From: a virus
DNA length: 38,179 nt
IMG/VR virus record: IMGVR_UViG_3300049422_000039
Location: 1-38,179 of that record
Strand: one strand, 5' to 3'
Shown here: one piece after another, positions 1-7,403 of the stretch
How positions within the stretch are numbered: position 1 is the first letter of the stretch
Layout: every line of letters begins with the position of its first letter
Program-made: the position numbers and the translations under genes
Notes under the pieces: model-generated
Told to the model about the DNA's origin: nothing
The model's database searches: none
The model's input: only the letters and a program-made list of their open reading frames with translations

Positions 1-363
1 CTATTTGAAGCCGTCGATGATGGTGCGCTGGGCCTGCCAGTCCACCGGTAGCCGATTGCGTTGAAACCACATCAAGTTCAGCCGCCGTGGTTGGGTGCCG
101 GACATCAACTGCGTGATGATGTCGGGTGCCAGCAGTGTCAGACGCATCAATTCGTTCACCACCGAGTGGTGAAGGCCTTCATTCTTGGCAATTTCGGAAC
201 CACTTTTCATGACACCGGTGTCGAGCAGGCTCTTCCAGTAAAACGCACGACTCAGCCCCACCAAAAACGTCGTGTCGTGCGCCACTGCACTGGTGGTGGC
301 CAACCGCTGCACGCCACGCCGGGAATAAGTGAGGGGCACAAAGGATTCGAGGTCGGCGTTCAT
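1..363 (-). CDS. HTH protein downstream of serine recombinase
   Basis: A complete 120-residue protein. The start MNADLESF is chosen because its ATG overlaps the recombinase stop (ATGA), showing translational coupling. The stop TAG occupies the first three bases of the window. A predicted helix-turn-helix lies around residues 55-80 (SGSEIAKNEGLHHSVVNELM), followed by a LTLLAPDIITQLMSGTQP stretch. From memory, this 'EIA..EGL..S.V..L.RL..LAPDI...I..G.QP' pattern is typical of small proteins encoded right after DUF2924-linked serine recombinases. The job is inferred: a DNA-binding accessory of the recombinase or a regulator of the cassette. A role as recombination directionality factor is possible but not shown by the sequence. 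Confidence 0.72.
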   Translation of the reverse strand: MNADLESFVPLTYSRRGVQRLATTSAVAHDTTFLVGLSRAFYWKSLLDTGVMKSGSEIAKNEGLHHSVVNELMRLTLLAPDIITQLMSGTQPRRLNLMWFQRNRLPVDWQAQRTIIDGFK

Positions 364-1739
364 GCGGCCTCCGTTTCCACCAGCTCCGCACCAATGCCTT
401 TCGCGGCGAACTCTTTGATGAGTGCCTTCCAGCCCAGGGCGTGCCACTTCACCTTCAGTCCACCCGCAACCAGATCAACTCGCTCGATCATCAACTTGAC
501 GATCCTGACGCGCTCGGCCGGGTACAGCTGCTCCCAAGCCTCTCCGAGTTGGTGAAGTCCCATCACGATCTCGTCTTCGTTGATCCGGACACCCTGCAGC
601 TCAAGTGATTTGCAAACGGCGGTGATGGCTTCGGGGCTGGAGAGCACGGTCTTGACCTGGTTGACCGTTGCTGCTTCCACCTCGGCGGCCGGAATGCGCT
701 CGTGCGTTTTTCCTGCTGCACCATATCGCATTTCAGCCTTGGAGACGTAATAGCGGTACTTGCGTTTGTTCTTGCTGGCGTAGGTCGGGTACATCGGGTC
801 GCCACTCGGGCCAAACAACAGGCCACGCAACAGTGCCTCTGTGCTCTCGCGTGTTTGTGTGTCCACCGACCGCACATGCGAGTCGCGCGCCAGCACTTCA
901 TGCACCTGACCCCACAGACCATGGTCAATGATGGGTGCGTGTGCGCCCGGGAACCAGTTGCCCTTGTGTGACAACTCGCCAAGATAAATGCGATTGCGCA
1001 GCAGCTTGTACAGGTACTTCCGGTCCATCTGGGTGCCATTGCGTACCTGACCGTCTTGGGTCGTCCAGGCTTTGGTGGTGATGCCGTCGCAGGCCAGTCC
1101 CTGTGCGATGCGGGTTGGTGACCCAATCGTGAGCATTTCACCAAAGATGCGCCGCACCAGATCAGCCTCAGTCTCGTTGACCACCAGCAGCCGGTTGGCC
1201 ACGTTGTAGCCCAAGGGCGGAACACCACCCATCCACAGCCCCTTGCGTTTGCTGGCGGCAATCTTGTCGCGGATCCGCTCACCGGTGACTTCCCGCTCGA
1301 ACTGGGCGAATGACAGCAGCACATTGAGCATCAAGCGGCCCATGGACGTGGTGGTGTTGAACTGCTGGGTGACTGACACGAATGACACGCCCTGGCGCTC
1401 GAACACTTCGACCATTTTGGAGAAGTCGGCCAAGCTGCGGGTAAGCCGGTCAATTTTGTAGACCACCACAATGTCGACCAAACCGCGCTCGATGTCTGCC
1501 ATCAGGCGCTTGAGTCCGGGCCGCTCGGTGTTACCGCCCGAAAACCCGGGGTCGTCGTAGTCGTCCACCACCGGAATCCAGCCCTCCGAGCGTTGGCTGG
1601 CAACATAGGATTGGCCTGCCTCTTTCTGCGCATCGATGGAGTTGAATTCCTGCTCCAGCCGCTCGTCACTTGAGACGCGGCAGTACACGGCGCAACGTTT
1701 GCGGGGCTTGGGTGATGCAACTTGGGTGGCTGCGCTCAT
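360..1739 (-). CDS. Large serine recombinase (probable prophage integrase)
   Basis: 459 residues starting MSAATQVA, with AAGGAGG just upstream of the ATG. The N-terminal resolvase domain carries the catalytic serine in YCRVSSDE (about residue 22), the DIVVVYKIDRLTRS segment and the E-helix region LLSFAQFEREVTGERIRDK. The middle recombinase domain runs from KGLWMGGVPPLGY onwards, and the C-terminal part is coiled-coil-like. The usual zinc-ribbon cysteines are absent: LLRGLLFGPSGDPMYP replaces the Cys-containing ribbon. The gene overlaps its neighbours on both sides by ATGA. The family cuts both strands through a 5'-phosphoserine link to recombine att sites, so this is the likely integrase. A role in DNA inversion cannot be excluded from sequence alone. 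Confidence 0.93.
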   Translation of the reverse strand: MSAATQVASPKPRKRCAVYCRVSSDERLEQEFNSIDAQKEAGQSYVASQRSEGWIPVVDDYDDPGFSGGNTERPGLKRLMADIERGLVDIVVVYKIDRLTRSLADFSKMVEVFERQGVSFVSVTQQFNTTTSMGRLMLNVLLSFAQFEREVTGERIRDKIAASKRKGLWMGGVPPLGYNVANRLLVVNETEADLVRRIFGEMLTIGSPTRIAQGLACDGITTKAWTTQDGQVRNGTQMDRKYLYKLLRNRIYLGELSHKGNWFPGAHAPIIDHGLWGQVHEVLARDSHVRSVDTQTRESTEALLRGLLFGPSGDPMYPTYASKNKRKYRYYVSKAEMRYGAAGKTHERIPAAEVEAATVNQVKTVLSSPEAITAVCKSLELQGVRINEDEIVMGLHQLGEAWEQLYPAERVRIVKLMIERVDLVAGGLKVKWHALGWKALIKEFAAKGIGAELVETEAA

Positions 1740-2191
1740 GCTGCCTCCTTGCGGTTGGTTTTCAAGCCAAAAAACAGTGGCCCTGACCATGGCGTGCCCG
1801 AAATGTGTCTGGCCACCGCAGACAGGCTCTTGAAGAACTTGCCCTCATATTCAAAGGTGCCCTCGGCGGTCACGGTCACCTTGTGGTCACGGTCGCCCCA
1901 TTCGCGCAGCAGAACGGTGCCGGGTGCCAGTTCAATGTCGCGGGCAATCTGCCTGCTCTTGATCTTGGAGTGGCGCATGCCGATGTTGATCAGTCGGCGC
2001 TGTGTCTCTGCGGGTAGACCGCCAAACGCCTGTTCCTGAAGCTTGTAGGCTACACGCGACTCCAGGTAATTGCGGTTTGGGTTTTCTGGGCGGCGTTTGA
2101 AAAACCGATCCCACAGTGCCCACAGGTCTGGCGTTGGCAGGCTGGACAGTGCGGCGACTTGGGCAGCCACTGAGGTGGTGGTGTCATTCAT
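1736..2191 (-). CDS. DUF2924 family protein
   Basis: 151 residues from MNDTTTSV. AAGGAG lies seven bases upstream of the ATG and decides this start over the longer open frame. The motif LPTPDLWALWDRFFKRRPENPNRNYLESRVAYKLQEQAFGG is the DUF2924 signature region. The C-terminal half (PGTVLLREWGDRDHKVTV...FEYEGKFFKSLSAVARHISGT) resembles a small beta-rich DNA-contact module. Proteins of this family sit directly before a large serine recombinase in many proteobacterial mobile elements, as here, where the stop overlaps the recombinase start. Its biochemical role is unknown. An accessory DNA-binding role in recombination is an inference from the constant gene order. Confidence 0.88.
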   Translation of the reverse strand: MNDTTTSVAAQVAALSSLPTPDLWALWDRFFKRRPENPNRNYLESRVAYKLQEQAFGGLPAETQRRLINIGMRHSKIKSRQIARDIELAPGTVLLREWGDRDHKVTVTAEGTFEYEGKFFKSLSAVARHISGTPWSGPLFFGLKTNRKEAA

Positions 2192-2394
2192 TTGGAACTC
2201 CTTTTTTGATAGGGGTTCGTATGAACGCGCTGGTGACCAGAAAAGCCAAGTCCAACTTGTCTTTCTATTTGGTCTGTCGCGGCCTGACCACTGGCGTGAG
2301 TACGCATAATGGCTGCGCAAAGGATGGATGTGATCTCAGCCGCGCGCTGGCGCGCTGACATCTGTTCGGGGGGAGCGAGTTTGATCGGTTTCAT
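2188..2394 (-). CDS. Small conserved protein heading the DUF2924-recombinase operon
   Basis: 68 residues from MKPIKLAPPEQMSARQRAAE. The stop overlaps the DUF2924 start (ATGA), so it is the first cistron of the four-gene cassette. The N-terminal half is a predicted helix (RQRAAEITSILCAAIMRT). The C-terminus holds the conserved-looking LGFSGHQRVHTNPY peptide. From memory, similar small proteins with an 'R.AEI..IL...I.R' helix and an 'L.F...Q.VHT.P' tail precede DUF2924 genes elsewhere. A longer start at position 2430 has GGAAG nine bases upstream and may be used instead, giving 80 residues. The DNA coding the tail is the same element found untranslated upstream of four distant minus-strand genes. 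Confidence 0.72.
   Translation of the reverse strand: MKPIKLAPPEQMSARQRAAEITSILCAAIMRTHASGQAATDQIERQVGLGFSGHQRVHTNPYQKRSSK
2224..2273 (-). repeat. LGFS/CAGCGCGTT element, copy A (coding)
   Basis: On the minus strand this stretch forms an imperfect hairpin (AAAGaCAAG paired with CTTGgCTTT, extended by ACCA/TGGT) followed by CAGCGCGTT. Here it lies inside an open frame and encodes LGFSGHQRV. Four related copies (B-E) lie at 18912-18960, 19372-19415, 20160-20206 and 20461-20490. Confidence 0.6.
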
Positions 2395-2452
2395 GGGTTG
2401 CAAAGGGCATGTGAAAGACCCACAAATCATTATTCAAATCTTCCAAGACGAT

Positions 2453-2471
2453 GGGTAACGTAGGGCAACGC
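2453..2471 (+). promoter_or_regulatory. 19-bp motif shared with 15077-15095, copy 1
   Basis: GGGTAACGTAGGGCAACGC, identical to the second copy at 16 of 19 bases. CAAATCAT precedes it at 2423-2430. It lies in the divergent control region ahead of the recombinase operon. Confidence 0.4.
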
Positions 2472-2476
2472 CGCAT

Positions 2477-2524
2477 CTTGCATTTATAAAAAAGCAAGTA
2501 TTTCTTGCATTTATTAAATTGCAT
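2477..2524. promoter_or_regulatory. Divergent control region with repeated CTTGCAT half-sites
   Basis: AT-rich 48-bp segment between the minus-strand recombinase operon and the plus-strand XRE gene. CTTGCATTTAT occurs at 2477 and again at 2504, and TTGCAT occurs a third time at 2519. GCAAG (2494-2498) faces CTTGC (2504-2508) across TATTT, giving a perfect inverted repeat. This is the arrangement expected for an autoregulating XRE-type repressor acting on two divergent promoters. That the neighbouring XRE protein binds here is inference. Confidence 0.55.
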
Positions 2525-2533
2525 GTTTAAACT
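2505..2533 (+). promoter_or_regulatory. Candidate promoter for the XRE-ImmA gene
   Basis: TTGCAT (2505-2510) is separated by 17 bases from TAAACT (2528-2533), which places the start site near 2540, just ahead of the GGAGG ribosome site at 2543-2547. The -35 box is formed by one of the repeated CTTGCAT half-sites, which would allow repression by occlusion. The match to consensus is moderate. Confidence 0.4.
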
Positions 2534-2555
2534 ATGCGTTTTGGAGGTCACTGCC

Positions 2556-3677
2556 ATGCTTGGAAAAATTTCGCAGAAGCTTATCGGCTACCGCGTTAAA
2601 TCCGCACGCGTTGCGAAAGGCTGGACCCAAGACCAACTTACCGATGGTTTGGGCTTGAAAGACCGTCAGTCAGTCTCTGATATCGAAAACGGTAAGCGCT
2701 CGCTCAAACCAGATGAAATGCTGGCGCTTGCAGATTTATTTGATCGCGATATTGATTTTTTCATCGACCCGTTCGCCGTTGCTGGGGAGGCGCAGTTTTC
2801 CTGGCGTGCCGCGCCGGAGGTGCCCGAAGACAGCCTGGACGGGTTCGAGCTCAAGGCTGGTCAGTGGATCGGCCTGCTTCGCTGGTTGCGCGAGCAGCAG
2901 GACAGCCGGTCGAGTGTGCTCAAGCGTGCCCTGCGGCTGTCCTCGCAGTCGTCTTTCGAGGATGCACAGGAGCGCGCGGAAAGCTTGGTCGCCGAGCTTG
3001 ATCTCGGCGTCATTCCAGCCGAAGGTTTGATCGACAAGATCGAGCGCGAGCTGGACATTCCGGTTCTGTTCGTCGATACGGTCGACACTGCCGATGGTCA
3101 TTCCATCTCGGGCGCTACCTGTCACCTGGAAGAGATGGGCGTCATACTGATCAACCGCAACGAGAACGAAGCCCGGCGTTTCTTCGATATGGCGCACGAG
3201 CTCTTTCATGCTCTGACTTGGGATGCGATGAAGCCGGATCACCGGGAATCAAACTCCTTCGAGGAACGCAACAAGGTCAAGCGCATCGAGCAGTTGGCGA
3301 ACAGTTTCGCCGCCGCGCTGCTGATGCCGAGCGCGTCCCTCGACAAATTGATCAAGCCTGATCATCTTGACAACATTGCGCACCTGTGCGAAGTCGCGGC
3401 CCTGCTGCGGGTTGCCCCCGTCACGCTTGCATGGCGATTGTTCAACCTCAAGCTCATCAGTGTCGACACCCGGCGCAGTCTTGCGCAAGAGAAGCAGCGG
3501 CCATCGGTGTCAGGCCCACCCAAGCGGTTCTCTTCGACCTTCGTGAAGATGCTTCACGAGGCCCTGGAGAACGGAAGGCTTTCGGCTCGCAAAGCCGCCA
3601 AAGCCATGGGTCTTGGACTGGCCGGGTTGACCGAGCTGTTTGCTCAGTACGACCTCACCGCTCCGTTCGAGCTGTGA
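2556..3677 (+). CDS. XRE-type HTH fused to ImmA/IrrE metallopeptidase
   Basis: 373 residues from MLGKISQKLIG. GGAGG eight bases upstream decides the start. Residues about 8-65 are a helix-turn-helix of the Cro/CI type (RVKSARVAKGWTQDQLTDGL...SVSDIENGKRSLKPDEMLALADLF). The central-to-late part is a COG2856 peptidase with the zinc motif HELFH and a downstream QLANSFAAALLMP segment that is standard for the family. The C-terminus (KMLHEALENGRLSARKAAKAMGL) may be a second DNA-binding helix pair. Such fusions act as stress-responsive repressors or as the antitoxin-side protein of TA-like modules. The PIN-like gene follows after 12 bases, so a functional pair is likely. Control of prophage induction is an alternative role. 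Confidence 0.9.
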   Translation: MLGKISQKLIGYRVKSARVAKGWTQDQLTDGLGLKDRQSVSDIENGKRSLKPDEMLALADLFDRDIDFFIDPFAVAGEAQFSWRAAPEVPEDSLDGFELKAGQWIGLLRWLREQQDSRSSVLKRALRLSSQSSFEDAQERAESLVAELDLGVIPAEGLIDKIERELDIPVLFVDTVDTADGHSISGATCHLEEMGVILINRNENEARRFFDMAHELFHALTWDAMKPDHRESNSFEERNKVKRIEQLANSFAAALLMPSASLDKLIKPDHLDNIAHLCEVAALLRVAPVTLAWRLFNLKLISVDTRRSLAQEKQRPSVSGPPKRFSSTFVKMLHEALENGRLSARKAAKAMGLGLAGLTELFAQYDLTAPFEL

Positions 3678-3689
3678 GGTGAGCACCGT

Positions 3690-4211
3690 ATGCCGAAAAT
3701 CCGAGTTTTCGCGGACACCAATGTCATCCTCGAATCATTCCGAACAGGCTGCTGGGCAGCGATCTGCAACCACTTCGCCATCGAGACAGTCGAGAAGTGC
3801 GTAGAGGAAACGCTTACCGGCAATCCTGGCGATCCCCGACACGTCGCGGTACCTGCTGCCGATTTGAAAGCAGGGCTTGCCGGTCAGCACCCAGTCAGCA
3901 GGAAAGAGCTCGCAACCCTCGTGTTGAGCAACCCTTCATGCATCACACTTGATGATGGCGAAAAGCATCTCTTTGCTTGGCTGGCTGCCAACAAGCTGCT
4001 GCCCTCCCAGGTCATCATAGTCACGACCGCTGACAAGGCTGCTTTGGTGGCATCGAATGGACTGGGCTGGCTCGATTGCATGACCTCGCTGGAAGATTTG
4101 GCCCGCCAGGCAGGTGTTGGGCGCGGCAATCGCAATGCATTTGCATTGCAGTACCGCGAGGACTGGTTGTCCAGCATCAAAACCAAGATCAGGTTGGGAA
4201 TCATCCCGTGA
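3690..4211 (+). CDS. PIN-like nuclease, probable toxin partner
   Basis: 173 residues starting MPKIRVFADTNVILES. The opening beta strand with DTN (Asp9) is the first PIN-fold acidic motif. Further acidic positions in TVEKCVEETL, LDDGEKHLFAW and TTADKAALVASN fit the remaining metal-binding residues, so the active site looks intact. PIN proteins are Mg-dependent RNases, often toxins. This one follows the XRE-ImmA gene by 12 bases, the common order for COG2856/PIN-like pairs. It could be a DUF4411-like protein, but the similarity I can see is only at the level of the fold. The target RNA is unknown. Confidence 0.8.
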   Translation: MPKIRVFADTNVILESFRTGCWAAICNHFAIETVEKCVEETLTGNPGDPRHVAVPAADLKAGLAGQHPVSRKELATLVLSNPSCITLDDGEKHLFAWLAANKLLPSQVIIVTTADKAALVASNGLGWLDCMTSLEDLARQAGVGRGNRNAFALQYREDWLSSIKTKIRLGIIP

Positions 4212-4282
4212 CAAACGTTTGAGGCTGTGGGCGCGACCATCAAGGGGAGGAAAGCCACTCAGCATTGTTCAAGGAGCATCAA

Positions 4283-6538
4283 GTGGTAAAAAAATCTCAA
4301 AAAAACAGCAAGCATTTCGTTGACCTGATCAACTCGGCGACCCTTACATCCATATCGCTGCTGGCACGAGTCGATAAGTTCACATTTCTGGCTGTGCTCG
4401 ATACGTCCAAGCCTGAGCATCTGGCCCGTTCCGAACTGCTCGAATGCATCCAATCAGTCAAACGCGACGACATCACCATAGCGGATCAGGAGGCGGTGCG
4501 TCTACTTCAGCTGGTGCGCTTTCGCACTGAAGAGATGCTGGATTACGCCTACAGGAAAATTGAATTGGAAAATCATCCGGAGATAGGGACTTTTGACCGA
4601 TCTACCGACGCGATGACCCGCATGATCTGGTTGCGAGTGAATGCCTCGCACATCTTCGATCAGATTGAGACGATTTACCTCACGCACCATTTCCACGGAC
4701 ACAAGAAATTTCTCGGATTTACAGTGCGGGATGGTGACGGGCGTGACTTTGAATGGACACCGGAGGTGGCAAAAAAACTGCATGAGGGCGTCGGTGAGAT
4801 TCTCGGTTTAGACGAAGAGTCAAAGAATAGCTGCGAGGTGATTCATTTTGAGATGGAGGCGGGCGACGAATCCGTCAAACGGCGGCTGCACTATCTCGTT
4901 GTATATCACCCCGGCAAGATGAAGTTGCTGCGCCAGATGAAGGATCGCAGGCGTGACCTGTTTCTGTTTACACCTGCGCTCGAAGCCACACTGGTGTATG
5001 ACCCCGTCGACAACAAGGTGCATGTGCTCTCCGACAAAAAGGGTACCGCCAAGCAACTGGCGGATCGGTTCGCTGCCATCGGTTTTGAGAAGCCCCTTTC
5101 AAAACAGCCAGTGGACGCGGTCAGCTACGAGCTGGCAATGTTCAAACATAAAGTGAATCTCATGGATTCGAAGGCCAACGGCGCTGTCATCCAGGACGCT
5201 TGGGTTTCAGCGTTGACCGTGACCCTGGGTCATACACGCCACAGCGTAACCCTGGCGTTGGCGAACAGCGACAATTTATGGAGTGTCTCTGATACCCAAT
5301 TTGGCGACCGCAACCCGCTATCAAGCTGTCGCTCCATCCTCGAAGTGAAGTTGTCGTTCGTGATCCGTTTTGACGGCGACGACGATAGTCGAGCGCTTGA
5401 CATCACAGTGGGGCAGCGCGGATCCTGTAACTTGTTATCGCTGCCCGATCCTCGGATGCGCAAATGCGGCGAGGAGATATTGACCTCACTCGGTGTGATG
5501 AAGCACGTGAAACCGGTCAAAGTCGGATCCGACTTGGCGTTGTTCCGGGCGGAGATGAAACTTCTCGACCTAGCCGTTGATGAAATTGATGGTCACCTGT
5601 TATCGGTCCTCGACTTGCCTGCCGCCGATCTGGTTATCAAGGGGCTGCTTAAGAAAAAGTCTCTCGGTGAATTCATCACCGTGCCCATTGAGGATGAGGA
5701 TGGGCAGCCTGGCTTTCGACGTCTGAAGGTGAATTCCAACAGCACCAACACCTGGGCGGTGGACGAACTCACAGGTGTGAAATATGAGCTTTCAGATGGC
5801 GACTTGTGCCGATATACCGTTGAAAAATCGTATCTGCGCGAGCGGCTTGATCAATTGCTAAAAATGCACCTTGTCGACATTCCCCTGACAGTCGACGATC
5901 AAGAGCCGTATTTGCTGGGCAACTACCGCATGGGCGATCAGCGCCTGCCCGTTGCGCTGGTTTCGCGCATCTGGGAGCCCAAGCATGCCGACAAGCTGGA
6001 CTTGCAACTTCGTCAATCCAATCTTGGACTGACTATCGTCCTTGCAACCACGACGGGAATGCCTCGCCGATTCCTTGGCCCAGGTATCGTCGTATCTTTG
6101 GAAACCTTGGCGCAAGAGGTGGAAGGTCAGGTCTATATTGATTTGGCCCGGATCGAGGGTGAGATACGTCGCAGGCAGGCTGCGGCTGTAACTACGGACA
6201 CGCCAACGCTAATCAAGGAAGACACACGGAATGCGTTGCTTATTGGACCTTGGCCGGAGCCCTGGTCGCTGACAAATAAAGAATGGATCGATGTAGTGGA
6301 AGTGTTGGTGAACGCATCGTCAAGCCAAAAGCGTAAATGCACCAAACGCCAGCTTGAGGATGCTGCCGGAAAGTCAATTCGTTCGATGAACGAGTTTTTC
6401 AGGGGTGCACCCGAATGGGCCACCTATATTCGAGGCGCTGACGGCAACAGTAAATCACGACTATGGGAACTCAACATCGGATTGACTGATTACCGGCAAG
6501 TTTCTGAATGTACAAGCGTTGAAGCGCAATCAGCGTAA
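4283..6538 (+). CDS. Large protein of unknown function in XRE-ImmA/PIN module
   Basis: 751 residues if translated from the GTG at 4283, chosen because AAGGAG (4271-4276) lies six bases upstream. The open frame extends only six codons further, to a TTG. I recognise no domain. There is no transmembrane segment, no Walker A motif and no obvious nuclease signature. Residues about 185-290 look like an alpha/beta domain (VIHFEMEAGDESVKRRLHYLVVYH, then ATLVYDPVDNKVHVLSDKKG). A charged C-terminal stretch (SQKRKCTKRQLEDAAGKSIRSMNEFF) resembles a winged-helix or DNA-contact region. It lies 71 bases after the PIN-like gene on the same strand. The base composition looks lower in GC than the phage genes, suggesting cargo acquired separately. 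A defence or TA-associated effector is only an inference from context. Confidence 0.85.
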   Translation: MVKKSQKNSKHFVDLINSATLTSISLLARVDKFTFLAVLDTSKPEHLARSELLECIQSVKRDDITIADQEAVRLLQLVRFRTEEMLDYAYRKIELENHPEIGTFDRSTDAMTRMIWLRVNASHIFDQIETIYLTHHFHGHKKFLGFTVRDGDGRDFEWTPEVAKKLHEGVGEILGLDEESKNSCEVIHFEMEAGDESVKRRLHYLVVYHPGKMKLLRQMKDRRRDLFLFTPALEATLVYDPVDNKVHVLSDKKGTAKQLADRFAAIGFEKPLSKQPVDAVSYELAMFKHKVNLMDSKANGAVIQDAWVSALTVTLGHTRHSVTLALANSDNLWSVSDTQFGDRNPLSSCRSILEVKLSFVIRFDGDDDSRALDITVGQRGSCNLLSLPDPRMRKCGEEILTSLGVMKHVKPVKVGSDLALFRAEMKLLDLAVDEIDGHLLSVLDLPAADLVIKGLLKKKSLGEFITVPIEDEDGQPGFRRLKVNSNSTNTWAVDELTGVKYELSDGDLCRYTVEKSYLRERLDQLLKMHLVDIPLTVDDQEPYLLGNYRMGDQRLPVALVSRIWEPKHADKLDLQLRQSNLGLTIVLATTTGMPRRFLGPGIVVSLETLAQEVEGQVYIDLARIEGEIRRRQAAAVTTDTPTLIKEDTRNALLIGPWPEPWSLTNKEWIDVVEVLVNASSSQKRKCTKRQLEDAAGKSIRSMNEFFRGAPEWATYIRGADGNSKSRLWELNIGLTDYRQVSECTSVEAQSA

Positions 6539-6547
6539 GGAATCAGT

Positions 6548-6569
6548 CGTTGTAATTTCAACGTGATTT
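6548..6569 (+). terminator. Weak candidate terminator after the cargo module
   Basis: CGTTG (6548-6552) pairs with CAACG (6559-6563) across TAATTT and is followed by TGATTT. The stem is short and the T-run poor, so this may only be a transcript 3' end stabiliser. Confidence 0.3.
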
Positions 6570-6644
6570 CTGCGTAAAGACTGCGAGATATCGAAGTCTG
6601 ATCTGCGCGGAAATAGGGGCACCCCAACTAAAGGAGTGCTCCAA

Positions 6645-6908
6645 ATGCAACGCCAAGTCTCTTCTGTTCAACCCAACCGGAATGCCTTCCGGTCACCACC
6701 AAACAGTGCTGTCCGTCTGGCACTTGACGAAAACGAACTCGCCGCTCGGTGGGGCCTCTCCGTCAAAACGCTGCGCCGTTGGCGGCAAGAAAAACTCGGA
6801 CCCATACACCTCAAGTTGGGCTCAAGAGTCACTTATTTGATTCACCAGATCGAAGCTTATGAGCGGCGCGTTTCACGCCACTCAACTTCGTGCGCCGTAT
6901 ATCAATAA
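6645..6908 (+). CDS. Small HTH protein, MerR/excisionase-like
   Basis: 87 residues from MQRQVSSVQPN. AAGGAG at 6631-6636 supports the ATG at 6645 rather than the upstream in-frame GTG. The segment LDENELAARWGLSVKTLRRWRQEKLGPIHLKLGSRVTYLIHQIEAYERR is a typical helix-turn-helix of the AlpA/excisionase kind: one HTH followed by a wing with LGSRVTY and a closing helix. It opens the early operon, so a role as excisionase or early-gene regulator is likely. Which one cannot be told from sequence. Confidence 0.75.
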   Translation: MQRQVSSVQPNRNAFRSPPNSAVRLALDENELAARWGLSVKTLRRWRQEKLGPIHLKLGSRVTYLIHQIEAYERRVSRHSTSCAVYQ

Positions 6909-6918
6909 GGGGGCAGTC

Positions 6919-7401
6919 ATGTCTGATCTGACCCTATACCCCGCCGACATCGCTGCGATGTCAGTTTCACAAATTGCCCTGCTGACACCCTACCAAAAGT
7001 TCGAGCTGGACAAAAACATCTTTGAGGCAATCGACTTCCTCAAAGTCGCGCGCACCAAACTCGATGCTGCCTGGAAGCAGTGCTATGAGGAACAGGCCAA
7101 AGCCGCATTGCTGGCATCTGGTCGTGATTTTGGCACCGCCCACATCAACGACGGACTCTTGCACATCAAATTTGAGCTGCCCAAAAAAATCACCTGGGAC
7201 CAAAAGAAACTGGGCGAGATCGCTGAGCGCGTCGTGGCATCTGGCGAGCAAGTCAAGAGCTACATCGACATCAAGTTGTCGGTTTCTGAATCCCGCTACA
7301 CAAATTGGCCACCGGCGTTGCAGCAGCAGTTTTCCACCGCTCGCACGGTTGAGCCCGGCAAACCAACATTCACCCTTTCCATTGACCCACTGGAGTCCTG
7401 A
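6919..7401 (+). CDS. Conserved phage early protein of unknown function
   Basis: 160 residues from MSDLTLYPADIAAM, with AAGGGGG upstream of the ATG. The C-terminal half carries the pattern FELPKKITWDQ, then VSESRYTNWPPALQQQFSTARTVEPGKPTF. From memory, small phage proteins next to antirepressor or recombination genes carry a similar pattern. There are no cysteine clusters, membrane segments or known catalytic motifs. It lies two bases ahead of the BRO-N antirepressor gene, so it belongs to the early operon. The function is unknown. Confidence 0.7.
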   Translation: MSDLTLYPADIAAMSVSQIALLTPYQKFELDKNIFEAIDFLKVARTKLDAAWKQCYEEQAKAALLASGRDFGTAHINDGLLHIKFELPKKITWDQKKLGEIAERVVASGEQVKSYIDIKLSVSESRYTNWPPALQQQFSTARTVEPGKPTFTLSIDPLES

Positions 7402-7403
7402 TC

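Noticed and set aside
2336-2557. 73-codon minus-strand frame over the divergent control region
   Set aside because: It runs through the AT-rich operator and promoter, has no ribosome site, and overlaps the small DUF2924-operon gene.
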